From positions 3,379,473 through 3,443,472 of the forward strand of contig OX453275.1 of the NCBI GenBank assembly GCA_949710005.1: DNA of 64,000 bases, read 5' to 3'. The stretch is from Ricordea florida (lineage: Eukaryota; Cnidaria; Anthozoa; Corallimorpharia; Ricordeidae). Positions 55,801 through 64,000 of the stretch are shown piece after piece (the first letter of the stretch is position 1; the number at the start of each line of letters is the position of its first letter). Made by a program: the position numbers and the translations under genes. The notes beneath the pieces are model-generated. The model was not told the origin of the DNA. It searched no databases and saw only the letters and a program-made list of their open reading frames with translations.

Positions 55801-58800
55801 CTTACATTTTGTATTGGAGATTTCACCATAGCAAGGAAACGATGGACATGCAACCTAGCCCTCCGCCCCTATACCCCAGAATAGGGAACGAGGCTCAGGT
55901 CTTCCGGCTGCAGCGCGTGAACGAAATCGCGAGTAAGCTCCGTGTGGCAATCGAGAGGAGCGAAAATACCGCGGGCAAATACAAAAAAGCAGTTATCGGC
56001 CTTCGGAACACGTCGATGGTCTCAGGGTCATTCGCGGCTGTCTTAGGAGCCTCGGCGACCGCCACTTCGATGACAGGCATCGGGGTAATGGCCGGGATAC
56101 TCCTCGTGACTGTCGCAGCCGTGCTTGGGGTAACCAGTGTAACGACAGCTGCGATCCGGTTACGGCTGCAACGCAAGCTCGAGAAGCACGAGCTGACGAC
56201 CACGCTTGCTAAAAGCAAGCTGGACAGCATCTCGAGAATCATCTCGAAGACACTCGTAGACAATGCCATTTCCGACCATTAATACCAAATGGTATTGGAA
56301 GCGCTCGAGAGGTACCGAGAAATGCGATCGGCTTTAAGGCCGAAGGGTCGCACGCCAGCGCCTGCGGTGGAGGACAGCCTTCGGCGTCAAATAGCGAAAG
56401 AAGTTAGAGAGAAGCTGAGAAAAAAACCGGACCTAGAGCCCGAGGGGGTTGGAGCGTCCGATACGAGAGAGGTGTAGGAGGCTTGCACCGGTACTGATAA
56501 CCGCCGCTGCGAAAAATTTTTCCGAAATATACGTATACGCGAAGGCCTTCTCGCGTACATAGAAAATTTTTAAAATTACGTGTGTACGTGAGATAGAAAA
56601 GTGGCCCGAGTTTGAAAATTTTACGAATTATGCGTGTGCGCCGCGGCCCTTTGGTTTGAGTTCGGAAATAAACCCAAAACCCAGTGTAAGCCGCGACGCC
56701 CCAAACTACGGGCACAGCCATTTACTCTCAAATTCCTACATCCTACGCGTACGCTAGTACTAAGGACAGATGAGCTCGTACGTTCTTATTTATTAACTTT
56801 AGTACGTTAGTACGCTAGTACTAAGGACAGATCAGCTCGTACGTTCCTATTTATTCCCTTAGTACGTTAGTACGCTAGTACTAAGGACAGATGAGCTCGT
56901 ACGTTCTTATTCATTTCCTTAGTACGTTAGTACGCTAGTACTAAGGACAGATCAGCTCGTACGTTCTTATTCATTTCCTTAATACGTTAGTACGCTAGTA
57001 CTAAGGAGAGATCAGCTCGTACGTTCTTATTCATTTCCTTAGTACGTTAGTACGCTAGTGCTAAGGACAGATGAGCTCGTACGTTCTTATTCATTTCCTT
57101 AATACGTTAGTACGCTAGTACTAAGGACAGATCAGCTCGTACGTTCTTATTCATTTCCTTAGTACGTTAGTACGCCAGTACTAAGGAAAGATGAGCTCGT
57201 ACGTTCTTATTTATTCCCTTTAGTACGTTAGTACGCTAGTACTAAGGACAGATGAGCTCGTACGTTCTTATTTATTCCCTTTAGTACGTTAGTACGCTAG
57301 TACTAAGGACAAATGAGCTCGTACGTTCCTATTTATTCCCTTAGTACGTTAGTACGCTAGTACTAAGGACAGATGAGCTCGTACGTTCTTATTCATTTCC
57401 TTAGTACGTTAGTACGCTAGTACTAAGGACAGATGAGCTCGTACGTTCTTATTCATTTCCTTAGTACGTTAGTACGCTAGTACTAAGGACAGCTGAGCTC
57501 GTACGTTCTTATTTATTTCCTTAGTACATTAGTACGCTATTACTAAGGACAGATGAGCTCGTACGTTCTTATTCATTCCCTTAGTACGTTAGTACGCTAG
57601 TACTAAGGACAGATGAGCTCGTACGTTCTTATTCATTTCGTTAGTACGTTAGTACGCTAGTACTAAGGACAGATGAGCTCGTACGTTCTTATTCATTCCC
57701 TTAGTACGTTAGTACGCTAGTACTAAGGACAGATGAGCTCGTACGTTCTTATTCGTTTCCTTAGTACGTTAGTACGCTAGTACTAACGACAGATGAACTC
57801 GTACTTTCTTATTTATTCCCTTAGTAGGTTAGTACGCTAGTGCTAAGGACAGATGAGCTCGTACGTTCTTATTCATTTCCTTAGTACGTTGGTACGCTAG
57901 TACTAAGGACAGACGAGCTCGTACGTTCCTATTTATTCCCTTAGTACGTTAGTACGCTAGTACTAAGGACAGATCAGCTCGTACGTTCTTATTCATTTCC
58001 TTAGTACGTTAGTACGCTAGTACTAAGGACAGCTGAGCTCGTACGTTCTTATTTATTTCCTTAGTACATTAGTACGCTATTATTAAGGACAGATGAGCTC
58101 GTACGTTCTTATTCATTCCCTTAGTACGTTAGTACGCTAGTACTAAGGACAGATGAGCTCGTACGTTCTTATTCATTTCGTTAGTACGTTAGTACGCTAG
58201 TACTAAGGACAGATGAGCTCGTACGTTCTTATTCATTCCCTTAGTACGTTAGTACGCTAGTACTAAGGACAGATGAGCTCGTACGTTCTTATTCATTTCG
58301 TTAGTACGTTAGTACGCTAGTACTAAGGACAGATGAGCTCGTACGTTCTTATTCATTCCCTTAGTACGTTAGTACGCTAGTACTAAGGACAGATGAGCTC
58401 GTACGTTCTTATTCGTTTCCTTAGTACGTTAGTACGCTAGTACTAACGACAGATGAACTCGTACTTTCTTATTTATTCCCTTAGTAGGTTAGTACGCTAG
58501 TGCTAAGGACAGATGAGCTCGTACGTTCTTATTCATTTCCTTAGTACGTTGGTACGCTAGTACTAAGGACAGACGAGCTCGTACGTTCCTATTTATTCCC
58601 TTAGTACGTTAGTACGCTAGTACTAAGGACAGATGAGCTCGTACGTTCTTATTCATTTCCTTAGTACGTTAGTACGCTAGTACTAAGGACAGCTGAGCTC
58701 GTACGTTCTTATTTATTTCCTTAGTACATTAGTACGCTATTATTAAGGACAGATGAGCTCGTACGTTCTTATTCATTCCCTTAGTACGTTAGTACGCTAG

Positions 58801-61800
58801 TACTAAGGACAGATGAGCTCGTACGTTCTTATTCATTTCGTTAGTACGTTAGTACGCTAGTACTAAGGACAGATGAGCTCGTACGTTCTTATTCATTCCC
58901 TTAGTACGTTAGTACGCTAGTACTAAGGACAGATGAGCTCGTACGTTCTTATTCGTTTCCTTAGTACGTTAGTACGCTAGTACTAACGACAGATGAACTC
59001 GTACTTTCTTATTTATTCCCTTAGTAGGTTAGTACGCTATTACTAAGGACAGATGAGCTCGTACGTTCTTATTCATTTCCTTAGTACGTTGGTACGCTAG
59101 TACTAAGGACAGACGAGCTCGTACGTTCCTATTTATTCCCTTAGTACGTTAGTACGCTAGTACTAAGGACAGATGAGCTCGTACGTTCTTATTCATTTCC
59201 TTAGTACGTTGGTACGCTAGTACTAAGGACAGACGAGCTCGTACGTTCCTATTTATTCCCTTAGTACGTTAGTACGCTAGTACTAAGTACAGATGAGCTC
59301 GTACGTTCTTATTGATTCCTTAGTACGTTAGTACGCTAGTACTAAGGACAGATGAGCTCGTACGTTCTTATTCATTTCCTTAGTACGTTAGTACGCTAGT
59401 ACTAAGTACATATGAGCTCGTACGTTCTTATTCATTTCCTTAGTACGTTAGTACGCTAGTACTAAGGACAGATGGGCTCGTACGTTCTTATTTATTTCCT
59501 TAGCAAATGGATAGTTAAGCGACCAATGGTACTAAGCATGATAAAAAAATGGACGTCATCTTTGTAAGACCAATTTATATGTTGAATGTATTACAAGCTA
59601 TCGTTAGTTTTCTCTTAGTACTGAAATCATCAGTACTAAGAAAAGAATTTAGAAAACGGCCTCCTATTTTAGGCATGGTATACCCTAGAAAAGTAAATTA
59701 GTATAGGAGAATTATCACTTTTAGCGACTACAGTTTTACTCGCCTCGTGGTTTGTTCGCGTATCTGAATGCAAATTCCGATCTTTGTGTGTGTTCTGATC
59801 TTTGCACTTAAGAAAATACAACTTTTAGTTTCGTTACAATTCTAAACTTGTTGCAAATCCCTACTCCCTGCGCTGAGCGAATGCTTTACATGGTCCATTA
59901 AGATGAGTGCATTGCCTAAGTAGTTGGTCTGCATTTTTTCTCTGATTAGAGAAATCATCCCAAAGTTCAAACATTTTAGCTTGGAGCGACCTGGTTAATT
60001 CTAATTTTGTTTACATCTTTTGTTAAAATAAACTGATTTATTCTGTTAAAAAAAAAACAAAGAGAAAAAAACACACCTACCTTGCGTGGGGCACTAATTA
60101 GCTCTCATTGTCAAGACAGTCACAAGTATAAACAATAGAAGGCTAATAACAATACGGAAAAAAGTCATACTTTAATACCTTACCCGAGCCGCTAATAAAT
60201 TATCTATAAAACTGTCTTTTACAATTTGTAGATTAGCTGTTATTGTCTAGATAGTTACAAGTATAAACAATAGAAGACTAATAACAATACGAAAAAAGGT
60301 CACACTTTATACCTTACCCGAGCCATAGTCTGCACACTGTTTTCTTGTCCGCTTCAGAGAAAATTAATCCGATAACACACATATACCATTGAGTTAAAGT
60401 AAACTTTATTCTTCTGTTCTATGAGGCGAGAAAAACTGTAGTTGCTAAAAGTGATAATTCTCCTATACTAATTTACTTTTCCAGGGTATTGGGTTGTAGG
60501 CGAATCGACTTCAGTGTAGGCGAAACGTCTTAGAAAGTGTAGGCGAATCGACTCAAGTGTAGGTGAATCGACTTGTAGGCGAATCATCCTGTAGGCGAAA
60601 CGACCGGCTACCATTGACCTCAATGTGTAGTTTTAAAAAAATGATTGTTAATTAGATTGATGTACTACTTCCTTGACACTCAATACATTTCTAAAAAGAA
60701 AAAAGACACAAGAATACAAAAAAATTGTGCCAGTACTGTTTACTGCCTACCTTTGCACTTTTATATATGATCAACATTCCTGGTTTAATCACACACCAAA
60801 ACTTTGCCCAACTTTTCAGTGTTCCACGGATCTAAAAGAGATTATTATTCTATGGTATTACGGTATTACTCTTAATTAACAACTTACACTTTACACAGTA
60901 CATTCTATATACAAGTCTGCCTGCTGAGTTTTGCGTATGTGAAACACATTTTTTTTCTTTATATTGTAGTGTCCCTTTGCCCTCAGTTCTCATGCACTGA
61001 AATTCCTTGCTTCAGCCATACCTTTAACCACGAAGATATGATAATGACAGAAGGATCTTTTAGTGCACTTGACAACTCTTTGGCTTTTCGTTTTTGTTCC
61101 CGTCTGTAACTCTCTTTCATGGCCTGAAATCAAAGAGAGGTCTCATAACAATGAATTCCCTATCAACTTGGACAAAAAATGAGACATACTATAATACCCC
61201 CTTAATACTGACTATGACAACCACAGATGCAGCAAGTTTACAACACACATGGTAACAAAGAGTCAAGGAATGTCTATGTTGTAGTTCAATTTTATCCTTG
61301 GTTCAAATTTTATTTTCCTTTGTTTCAAACTCATTATCATACATTAGCATACCAGAAAACAAAGGAAAATAAAATTGAAAGCTCCATTGTTTTTTTATTA
61401 GAACTCATGCATATTCGTGCATAATCGAGACCGTTCCAGTTCGATGACCGTTTCGAGGCGACAGTGTCGAGTATCGAGTGTCGAGTGTTAAGTATCGAGT
61501 CTCGATACTCGACTCGATACTCGATACTCGATACTCGCGAGTATCGAGTGTCAACTTACATCTGGGCGGTACTGTACTTTATGTTCCTGCAACTAAAATT
61601 GAAGTGACACTTGTCCAATGGACAAGAAGAAGAAAAACATTCTTGCTCCACATTTACATATGACACTTGGCCATACCTTGAATGACTCTTTTGTTTCTTT
61701 GGTCCTTCTTGGAAATGAAGGAGATCTATCCAAAACTTTCTTTTCAAGCTGTTGCTGTTAAAGATAGTAACACTGTTAACACTCTTAAGGCAAACAATAC

Positions 61801-63745
61801 ACTTTTTGTACACTTTATTTCTTGAAAATGAAATGCAAAACAAGAAAGAAACTCTAGAGCTCTGGATTTCAATAAATCAAAGACGTGCCCTTGTTAATGC
61901 ACTGACCCCTTCAACAAAAATTACTCACAATTTTGAAACATTTAAGTTATCGTTATTTCTAAAACCTTGCAGCCAGGGGATGAATTGCATTAAGTAATAC
62001 AACATTAAAAACTTCAAGATAAGGTAACAAAGTACATGCAAAATTACCGTAAAATATACATGCTGATATATTGTTCTGACAAGAGCTAAAAACGCAACCA
62101 AAAAGTGTGCATGCACACATTGCATATGATGGTCTTAACTTTGTTTGGGGCAGACGGATCAAATCTCCTGAACCTTCTCAAGGAGTTGTCAGGTGTATAT
62201 TAAATTGTCAAGAGTTTGTTTTAAATGTTCAGGGTCTGCACAATTGCATCATGTACAATCCAGCATAAATCTCTCCTCTCCATTTCACTAAACAGTATTT
62301 TACATACCACTTTGTCTTTGTCCCTGTCTTTCTTGTCAAGCCTGACAGGCTGTGAAGATGTTTTACTATTTGCACCATCAAATTTAAAGGAAATGTCTGA
62401 GTCATCTTGAGCTGAAAGTGAGTAAGCATAAAGTCAGTAACCATAACCCTCGACACAGCTACTGGATATTTTTTTTTTGTCAAGTCTTATCTTTGCAACT
62501 GCTTAAGCTATGCTCACATAACTGCAATGATCTTTCAGTTATAAAAAGGATTGAATGTCTTAGAGTTGCATCAAGAACATCACTGCCAAATATATCAAAA
62601 ATACCACTGATAATGGAAATATTTAAACTGATTGTCACTGGGTTATCTCTTGACTGCACTATCATAATTATGAACAATACTTCTACATTATGTATCTAAG
62701 TATTTGCCAGATTTTCTATCAGGGGGTAAATTTACAATAACTTAAAATGCTTTGTCACTGATCTATTGACTACAAACTGATATTTCATTCAGTCTGACAA
62801 TACTTCATATCATAAAATTAATTCATATACTGACAATAATACCATTCTTTAATCTGTACTTTTTTGTCCTCTGAATGAAAATGTTTCAACTAAAACAGGT
62901 CCAGCCATTTGCTTTTGGTTTTTGGTTTGTTTCTGGTTCAAATTATGGTATTTACCGTAGTATATGTTACTTGACAGCGGGAGGCATGAACATAACCTAA
63001 GCATGCTTCAAAGCTAAGATCTGTGTCATTAAACAGCACACAACATAAAACAGCTGTTTACATATTGCTTCAAAATATAACTCTGTCAGTTTCATATACT
63101 AGCAACTGCATTAAGTTTGCATCATTTTACCATGAAGTAAATCAAATCCATGCCAAAAGTAATTCATTTACAAGGAGAACATTCAGTTTATCACAATTTC
63201 AAAACAGAGAAAGACATTAAACAGTCTGTGCATAAAATTATTATTCACATATCTAATAAAATTACCAGCAAATCACACAAGCACTGCACATTAATCGTTT
63301 AAGCTTGGCAAGCAAAATTTGGACATGCATGTACTCAAAACCACCATGTCTCAGAAAAAATAACATGACAATTAAAACAATACATGAACATTTCAAATCC
63401 ATTGACAATGAACCAGTTTATACTTTCAAATTAACACATGGAAACAGAACAATCTCATGTAAGTCAGAATTTCTAATTTACAGTAACAGGGTCTGCGTGT
63501 CAAATATACATATTTATCTTCACTTGTACATATGTAGTTTATTCCAGACTAGCAAGATTCCATCATAAATCAATATTACCGTTAAACCTTTCTTCTACAA
63601 AAAGGGTTTTCTCAAAGATAATATTTAAAAAGCAAAACTATCAGCCTTTTTAAGACAATACAGTTTTCAACATTAAAGTAACTGAAACAGTACCCAAACA
63701 GAGCTTACCCAGTTTCCTTTTGGATTTTTCTTTTTTTGAAAGCAT
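38719..63745 (-). CDS. OSBPL8-like: ORP5/ORP8-type oxysterol-binding-protein-related protein, 23 coding exons
   Basis: An ER-anchored lipid exchanger at ER-plasma membrane contacts (PI4P/phosphatidylserine in the vertebrate family). Exons, 5' to 3': 63745-63709, 62411-62308, 61754-61677, 61123-61022, 60831-60751, 49362-49155, 48316-48244, 47748-47687, 47241-47213, 46980-46923, 46565-46486, 46359-46294, 45848-45736, 45048-44967, 44054-43862, 43494-43396, 42647-42550, 42090-42001, 41344-41297, 40827-40715, 40417-40375, 39887-39733, 39229-38719. Phases all agree, giving 840 aa, near human ORP5/8. The PH domain spans exons 4-7 (MKESYRRE, then [12 protein letters not shown], then GQWVGTVLL). The acidic linker is in exons 8-12. 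The lipid domain follows, with EQVSHHPP in exon 15. The C-terminus has a membrane anchor ([15 protein letters not shown]). Intron 5 holds copy 2. An additional upstream start is possible. Confidence 0.95.
44160..44640. repeat. Repeat region with long hairpin (arms 44475-44520 and 44536-44583)
   Basis: GAAAATCAAAGAAGACGC (44475 on) pairs with GCGTCTTCTTTGATTTTC (ending 44582), and TCTGTTACTCTGAGTTT pairs with AAACTCAGAGTCACAGA. A central GCGCCTAAACGCTAGG forms the loop. The upstream part has TATATACCTAGA/TCTAGGTATATA inverted words (about 44191-44231). It lies in an ORP intron and is MITE-like. Confidence 0.7.
45310..45625 (+). pseudogene. LINE 3' fragment (C-terminal end of a reverse-transcriptase ORF)
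   Basis: The frame has the C-terminal pattern of LINE polyproteins ([14 protein letters not shown], then GKRKRGRPKN-like and [13 protein letters not shown]-like stretches), with stops. It may belong to the same family as 19205-19831. It lies in an ORP intron. Confidence 0.75.
49601..49640. repeat. (ATG)n microsatellite
   Basis: ATGATGATG tract within an ORP intron, near the left flank of copy 2. Confidence 0.85.
49780..49953 (+). repeat. Poly(A)-tailed insert with (TTA)n
   Basis: A TTATTATTATT tract (49823-49850), then AAACTAATAAAAATTATT, then a 22-nt A run (about 49931-49953) ending abruptly. This looks like the 3' end of a retroposed RNA. The source was not recognised. Confidence 0.5.
50106..50113 (+). 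repeat. Left 8-bp direct repeat ATTGACCT (putative target-site duplication)
   Basis: Same 8 bp at 60613-60620, in direct orientation, immediately outside inverted termini. Confidence 0.6.
50205..50340. repeat. Degenerate edge of left satellite array
   Basis: GTACTAA words at irregular spacing lead into the regular 60-bp units, suggesting decayed repeats at the outer edge. Confidence 0.5.
50341..51107 (+). repeat. Left 60-bp satellite array, about 13 units
   Basis: The unit contains GTACTAGCGTACTAACGTAC, an A-rich spacer (GGAAATGAATAAGAA) and CGTACGAGCTCATC. It has four GTAC words and one GAGCTC per unit. Orientation is opposite to the right array. The ATPase relic stops just inside its inner edge. 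Confidence 0.95.
51149..51842 (-). pseudogene. Packaging ATPase relic (A32-like)
   Basis: Homolog of 4827-5453. Walker [10 protein letters not shown] is intact. The C-terminal part ([10 protein letters not shown], then [14 protein letters not shown]) matches the copy 1 end. Two disruptions are visible. About 27 bp with near-palindromic ends lies inside Walker B (after LLILD, about 51528-51555). An exact 40-bp tandem duplication (about 51373-51412 and 51413-51452) shifts the frame. The ATG at 51842 lies 2 bp after the capsid stop. The stop is at 51149. Confidence 0.85.
51845..53067 (-). pseudogene. Capsid protein relic
   Basis: Homolog of 3556-4800 over almost the full length: [15 protein letters not shown], the VVNN region, [17 protein letters not shown] and the HGAGLRL end all align. 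A frameshift near 51920 separates the last 25 or so residues (a VFVIADA block, then SIQY and stop at 51845). No ATG is found in the expected start region, so the start is lost or altered. It is in the same order as copy 1, followed by the ATPase. Otherwise it is among the best preserved copy 2 genes. Confidence 0.85.
53088..54028 (+). pseudogene. Coiled-coil/membrane protein relic
   Basis: Homolog of 7269-8492. It has an acidic N-terminus (EEEN, DDDDER), a damaged middle and a well conserved membrane end ([20 protein letters not shown], then [14 protein letters not shown], then [18 protein letters not shown]). Frameshifts near 53230 and 53545-53640 and a TAG at about 53821 break it. It is divergent from the capsid relic, with start sites about 20 bp apart, and its stop overlaps the opposing gene's end. 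Confidence 0.8.
54020..55150 (-). pseudogene. Large WCAT-motif structural protein relic
   Basis: Homolog of 9256-10776. [16 protein letters not shown] matches the conserved block. [20 protein letters not shown] and the [14 protein letters not shown] region also align. A Pro/Thr-rich linker and a final hydrophobic anchor ([16 protein letters not shown]) are kept. Frameshifts occur around 54820-55030. The stop (54020-54022) lies inside the 3' end of the opposing coiled-coil gene, whose TAG is at 54026-54028. The region that lies between the blocks in copy 1 is shortened here. Confidence 0.8.
55250..55831 (+). pseudogene. Penton-like protein relic
   Basis: Homolog of 10825-11457 by pattern: an [15 protein letters not shown] block, [23 protein letters not shown], a central CDLLDPEQ region, and a terminal beta-rich FVLEIS end with TAG at 55829. 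A frameshift near 55715 splits the last part. Identity with copy 1 is low, so the match is less secure than for the others. Confidence 0.6.
55842..56477 (+). pseudogene. Glycine-zipper protein relic
   Basis: Homolog of 8536-9132. The Gly/Ala hydrophobic segment and the next helix ([22 protein letters not shown], quoted as [13 protein letters not shown]) align well, then one TAA at 56280-56282 breaks the frame before a matching [11 protein letters not shown] tail. It is otherwise open to 56477. It starts 11 bp after the penton-like relic. Confidence 0.82.
56478..56742. other. Spacer between core and right array
   Basis: AAAATTTTT and TACGTAT/CGTGTACG alternations, no gene. Sequence becomes ACGCGTACGC at the array edge. 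Confidence 0.4.
56743..59510 (-). repeat. Right 60-bp satellite array, about 46 units
   Basis: Same unit as the left array in reverse complement (CGAGCTGATC or CGAGCTCATC variants around GAGCTC). Variant units recur at 57491, 58031 and 58691 (CTGAGCTC with TACATTAG), and at 57781, 58441 and 58981 (AACTCGTACTTTC). Spacings of 540 and 660 bp show block duplications of 9 or 11 units. No ORF or gene lies inside. Confidence 0.95.
59683..60486. mobile_element. Nested TA-flanked MITE, about 68-bp inverted ends
   Basis: CCCTAGAAAAGTAAATTAG (59683) matches the complement of the sequence ending CTTTTCCAGGG (60486) over about 68 bp. TA lies on each side (59681-59682 and 60487-60488), as in Tc1/mariner-type elements. 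No transposase ORF. It interrupts the sequence between the right array and the outer terminus. Confidence 0.75.
60097..60324 (+). repeat. Two tandem copies of a 93-bp unit inside the nested MITE
   Basis: 60097-60190 and 60232-60324 share AAGTATAAACAATAGAAG and ACTTTATACCTTACCCGAGCC-type parts (about 90% similar by eye), separated by 41 bp. Confidence 0.7.
60495..60612 (-). repeat. GTAGGCGAA subterminal repeats at right terminus of copy 2
   Basis: At least six TGTAGGCGAATCGACT- or TGTAGGCGAAACG-type units in about 110 bp. Left-end homology is limited to about 30 bp (50121-50150). Such repeats resemble transposase-binding subterminal motifs of cut-and-paste elements. Confidence 0.6.
60613..60620 (+). 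repeat. Right 8-bp direct repeat ATTGACCT (putative target-site duplication)
   Basis: Pairs with 50106-50113. It lies 131 bp from the nearest ORP exon. Confidence 0.6.
61455..61555. repeat. GAGTATCGAGT-type short tandem/palindromic repeat
   Basis: GAGTATCGAGTGTCGAGT words on one strand meet their complement (ACTCGATACTCGATACTC) at about 61500-61535, forming a perfect-looking hairpin of simple repeats. Confidence 0.7.
62412..63708. other. ORP intron 1
   Basis: Between coding exons 1 and 2. AT-rich, no ORF or repeat that I can support. Confidence 0.5.
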
Positions 63746-64000
63746 GACAATAAAAAATTACACTATCCACCTTCCAGTTGAACATGAACTATTCAACAGA
63801 ATTCCAGTTCCACAGTTTGTAGACCATGATTCAAAATCAAAAACTTGGCAGATAATTTACAGTCAATGACTATACATGTACAATGTGCTAGACATAGGTA
63901 CATACTGTTTCACTAAGTTGCATGCTATGTCAGTTGTTTTTTGTAACTGTTTGAAGCACCAACCACTGACAAATACAATTCTATGTGAAACATGGCATAT
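63746..64000. other. 5' side of ORP gene
   Basis: Upstream of the ATG at 63743-63745 on the - strand. It may hold 5' UTR and promoter or a further intron. No motif stands out and no RNA gene was seen. Confidence 0.35.

Larger units (their letters stand above)
50114..60612. mobile_element. Copy 2: GC-rich, decayed Polinton-like element with satellite terminal arrays
   Basis: 10.5 kb inside ORP intron 5. The outer ends are short inverted repeats: GG, five variable bases, then GTCGTTTCGCCTACAGG, with GATGATTCGC following, on the left; and the complement on the right (GGCGAATCATCC...CGACC), flanked by ATTGACCT. Inside are two oppositely oriented arrays of a 60-bp satellite (50341-51107 and 56743-59510) and a 5.4-kb core with six gene relics homologous to copy 1. 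No polymerase, integrase or AWHP gene is present. Every reading frame is damaged, but protein similarity is still clear. Base composition is far higher in GC than copy 1. Confidence 0.85.

Overview
The window is animal nuclear DNA, most likely from a cnidarian such as a stony coral or sea anemone. That is an inference from intron-rich genes, short MITE-type repeats, LINE relics and a type of integrated virus often seen in cnidarian genomes. Two host genes can be assembled exon by exon: a choline kinase on the + strand (20843-35417, 10 coding exons) and an ORP5/ORP8-type oxysterol-binding-related protein on the - strand (63745-38719, 23 coding exons). They are convergent. A small intronless membrane-protein gene lies at 17915-18490.

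Positions 1 to about 14100 are an AT-rich Polinton/adintovirus-like integrated DNA virus ('copy 1'), cut by the left window edge. It carries protein-primed DNA polymerase B, a DD35E integrase, a probable major capsid protein, an A32-like packaging ATPase, and a run of eight + strand genes that are probably structural. A - strand block follows, with three paralogs ending in an AWHPxRxxDWC motif and a SAP/Cys-His-repeat protein resembling giant-virus cargo. The ORFs are intact. Several intergenic gaps contain perfect gene-specific inverted repeats that start just after one stop codon, hold a TYTAAAGA-like motif in the loop and end near the next start codon. These look like combined 3'-end and promoter signals.

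A second element ('copy 2', 50114-60612) is GC-rich and decayed. It holds homologs of only six copy 1 genes (capsid, ATPase, coiled-coil/membrane protein, WCAT-motif protein, penton-like protein and glycine-zipper protein). These are rearranged, with no polymerase or integrase. Its coding core is framed by inverted arrays of one 60-bp satellite (about 13 units on the left, 46 on the right). Short outer inverted termini and an 8-bp direct repeat (ATTGACCT) suggest the whole 10.5-kb unit inserted as one piece into an intron of the ORP5/8 gene, between two PH-domain exons. A third relic, the N-terminal part of a different Polinton polymerase, lies in the last choline kinase intron.

The rest is introns and intergenic DNA with hairpin MITEs, a tRNA-derived SINE, LINE fragments and microsatellites. 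No tRNA, rRNA or CRISPR was seen.
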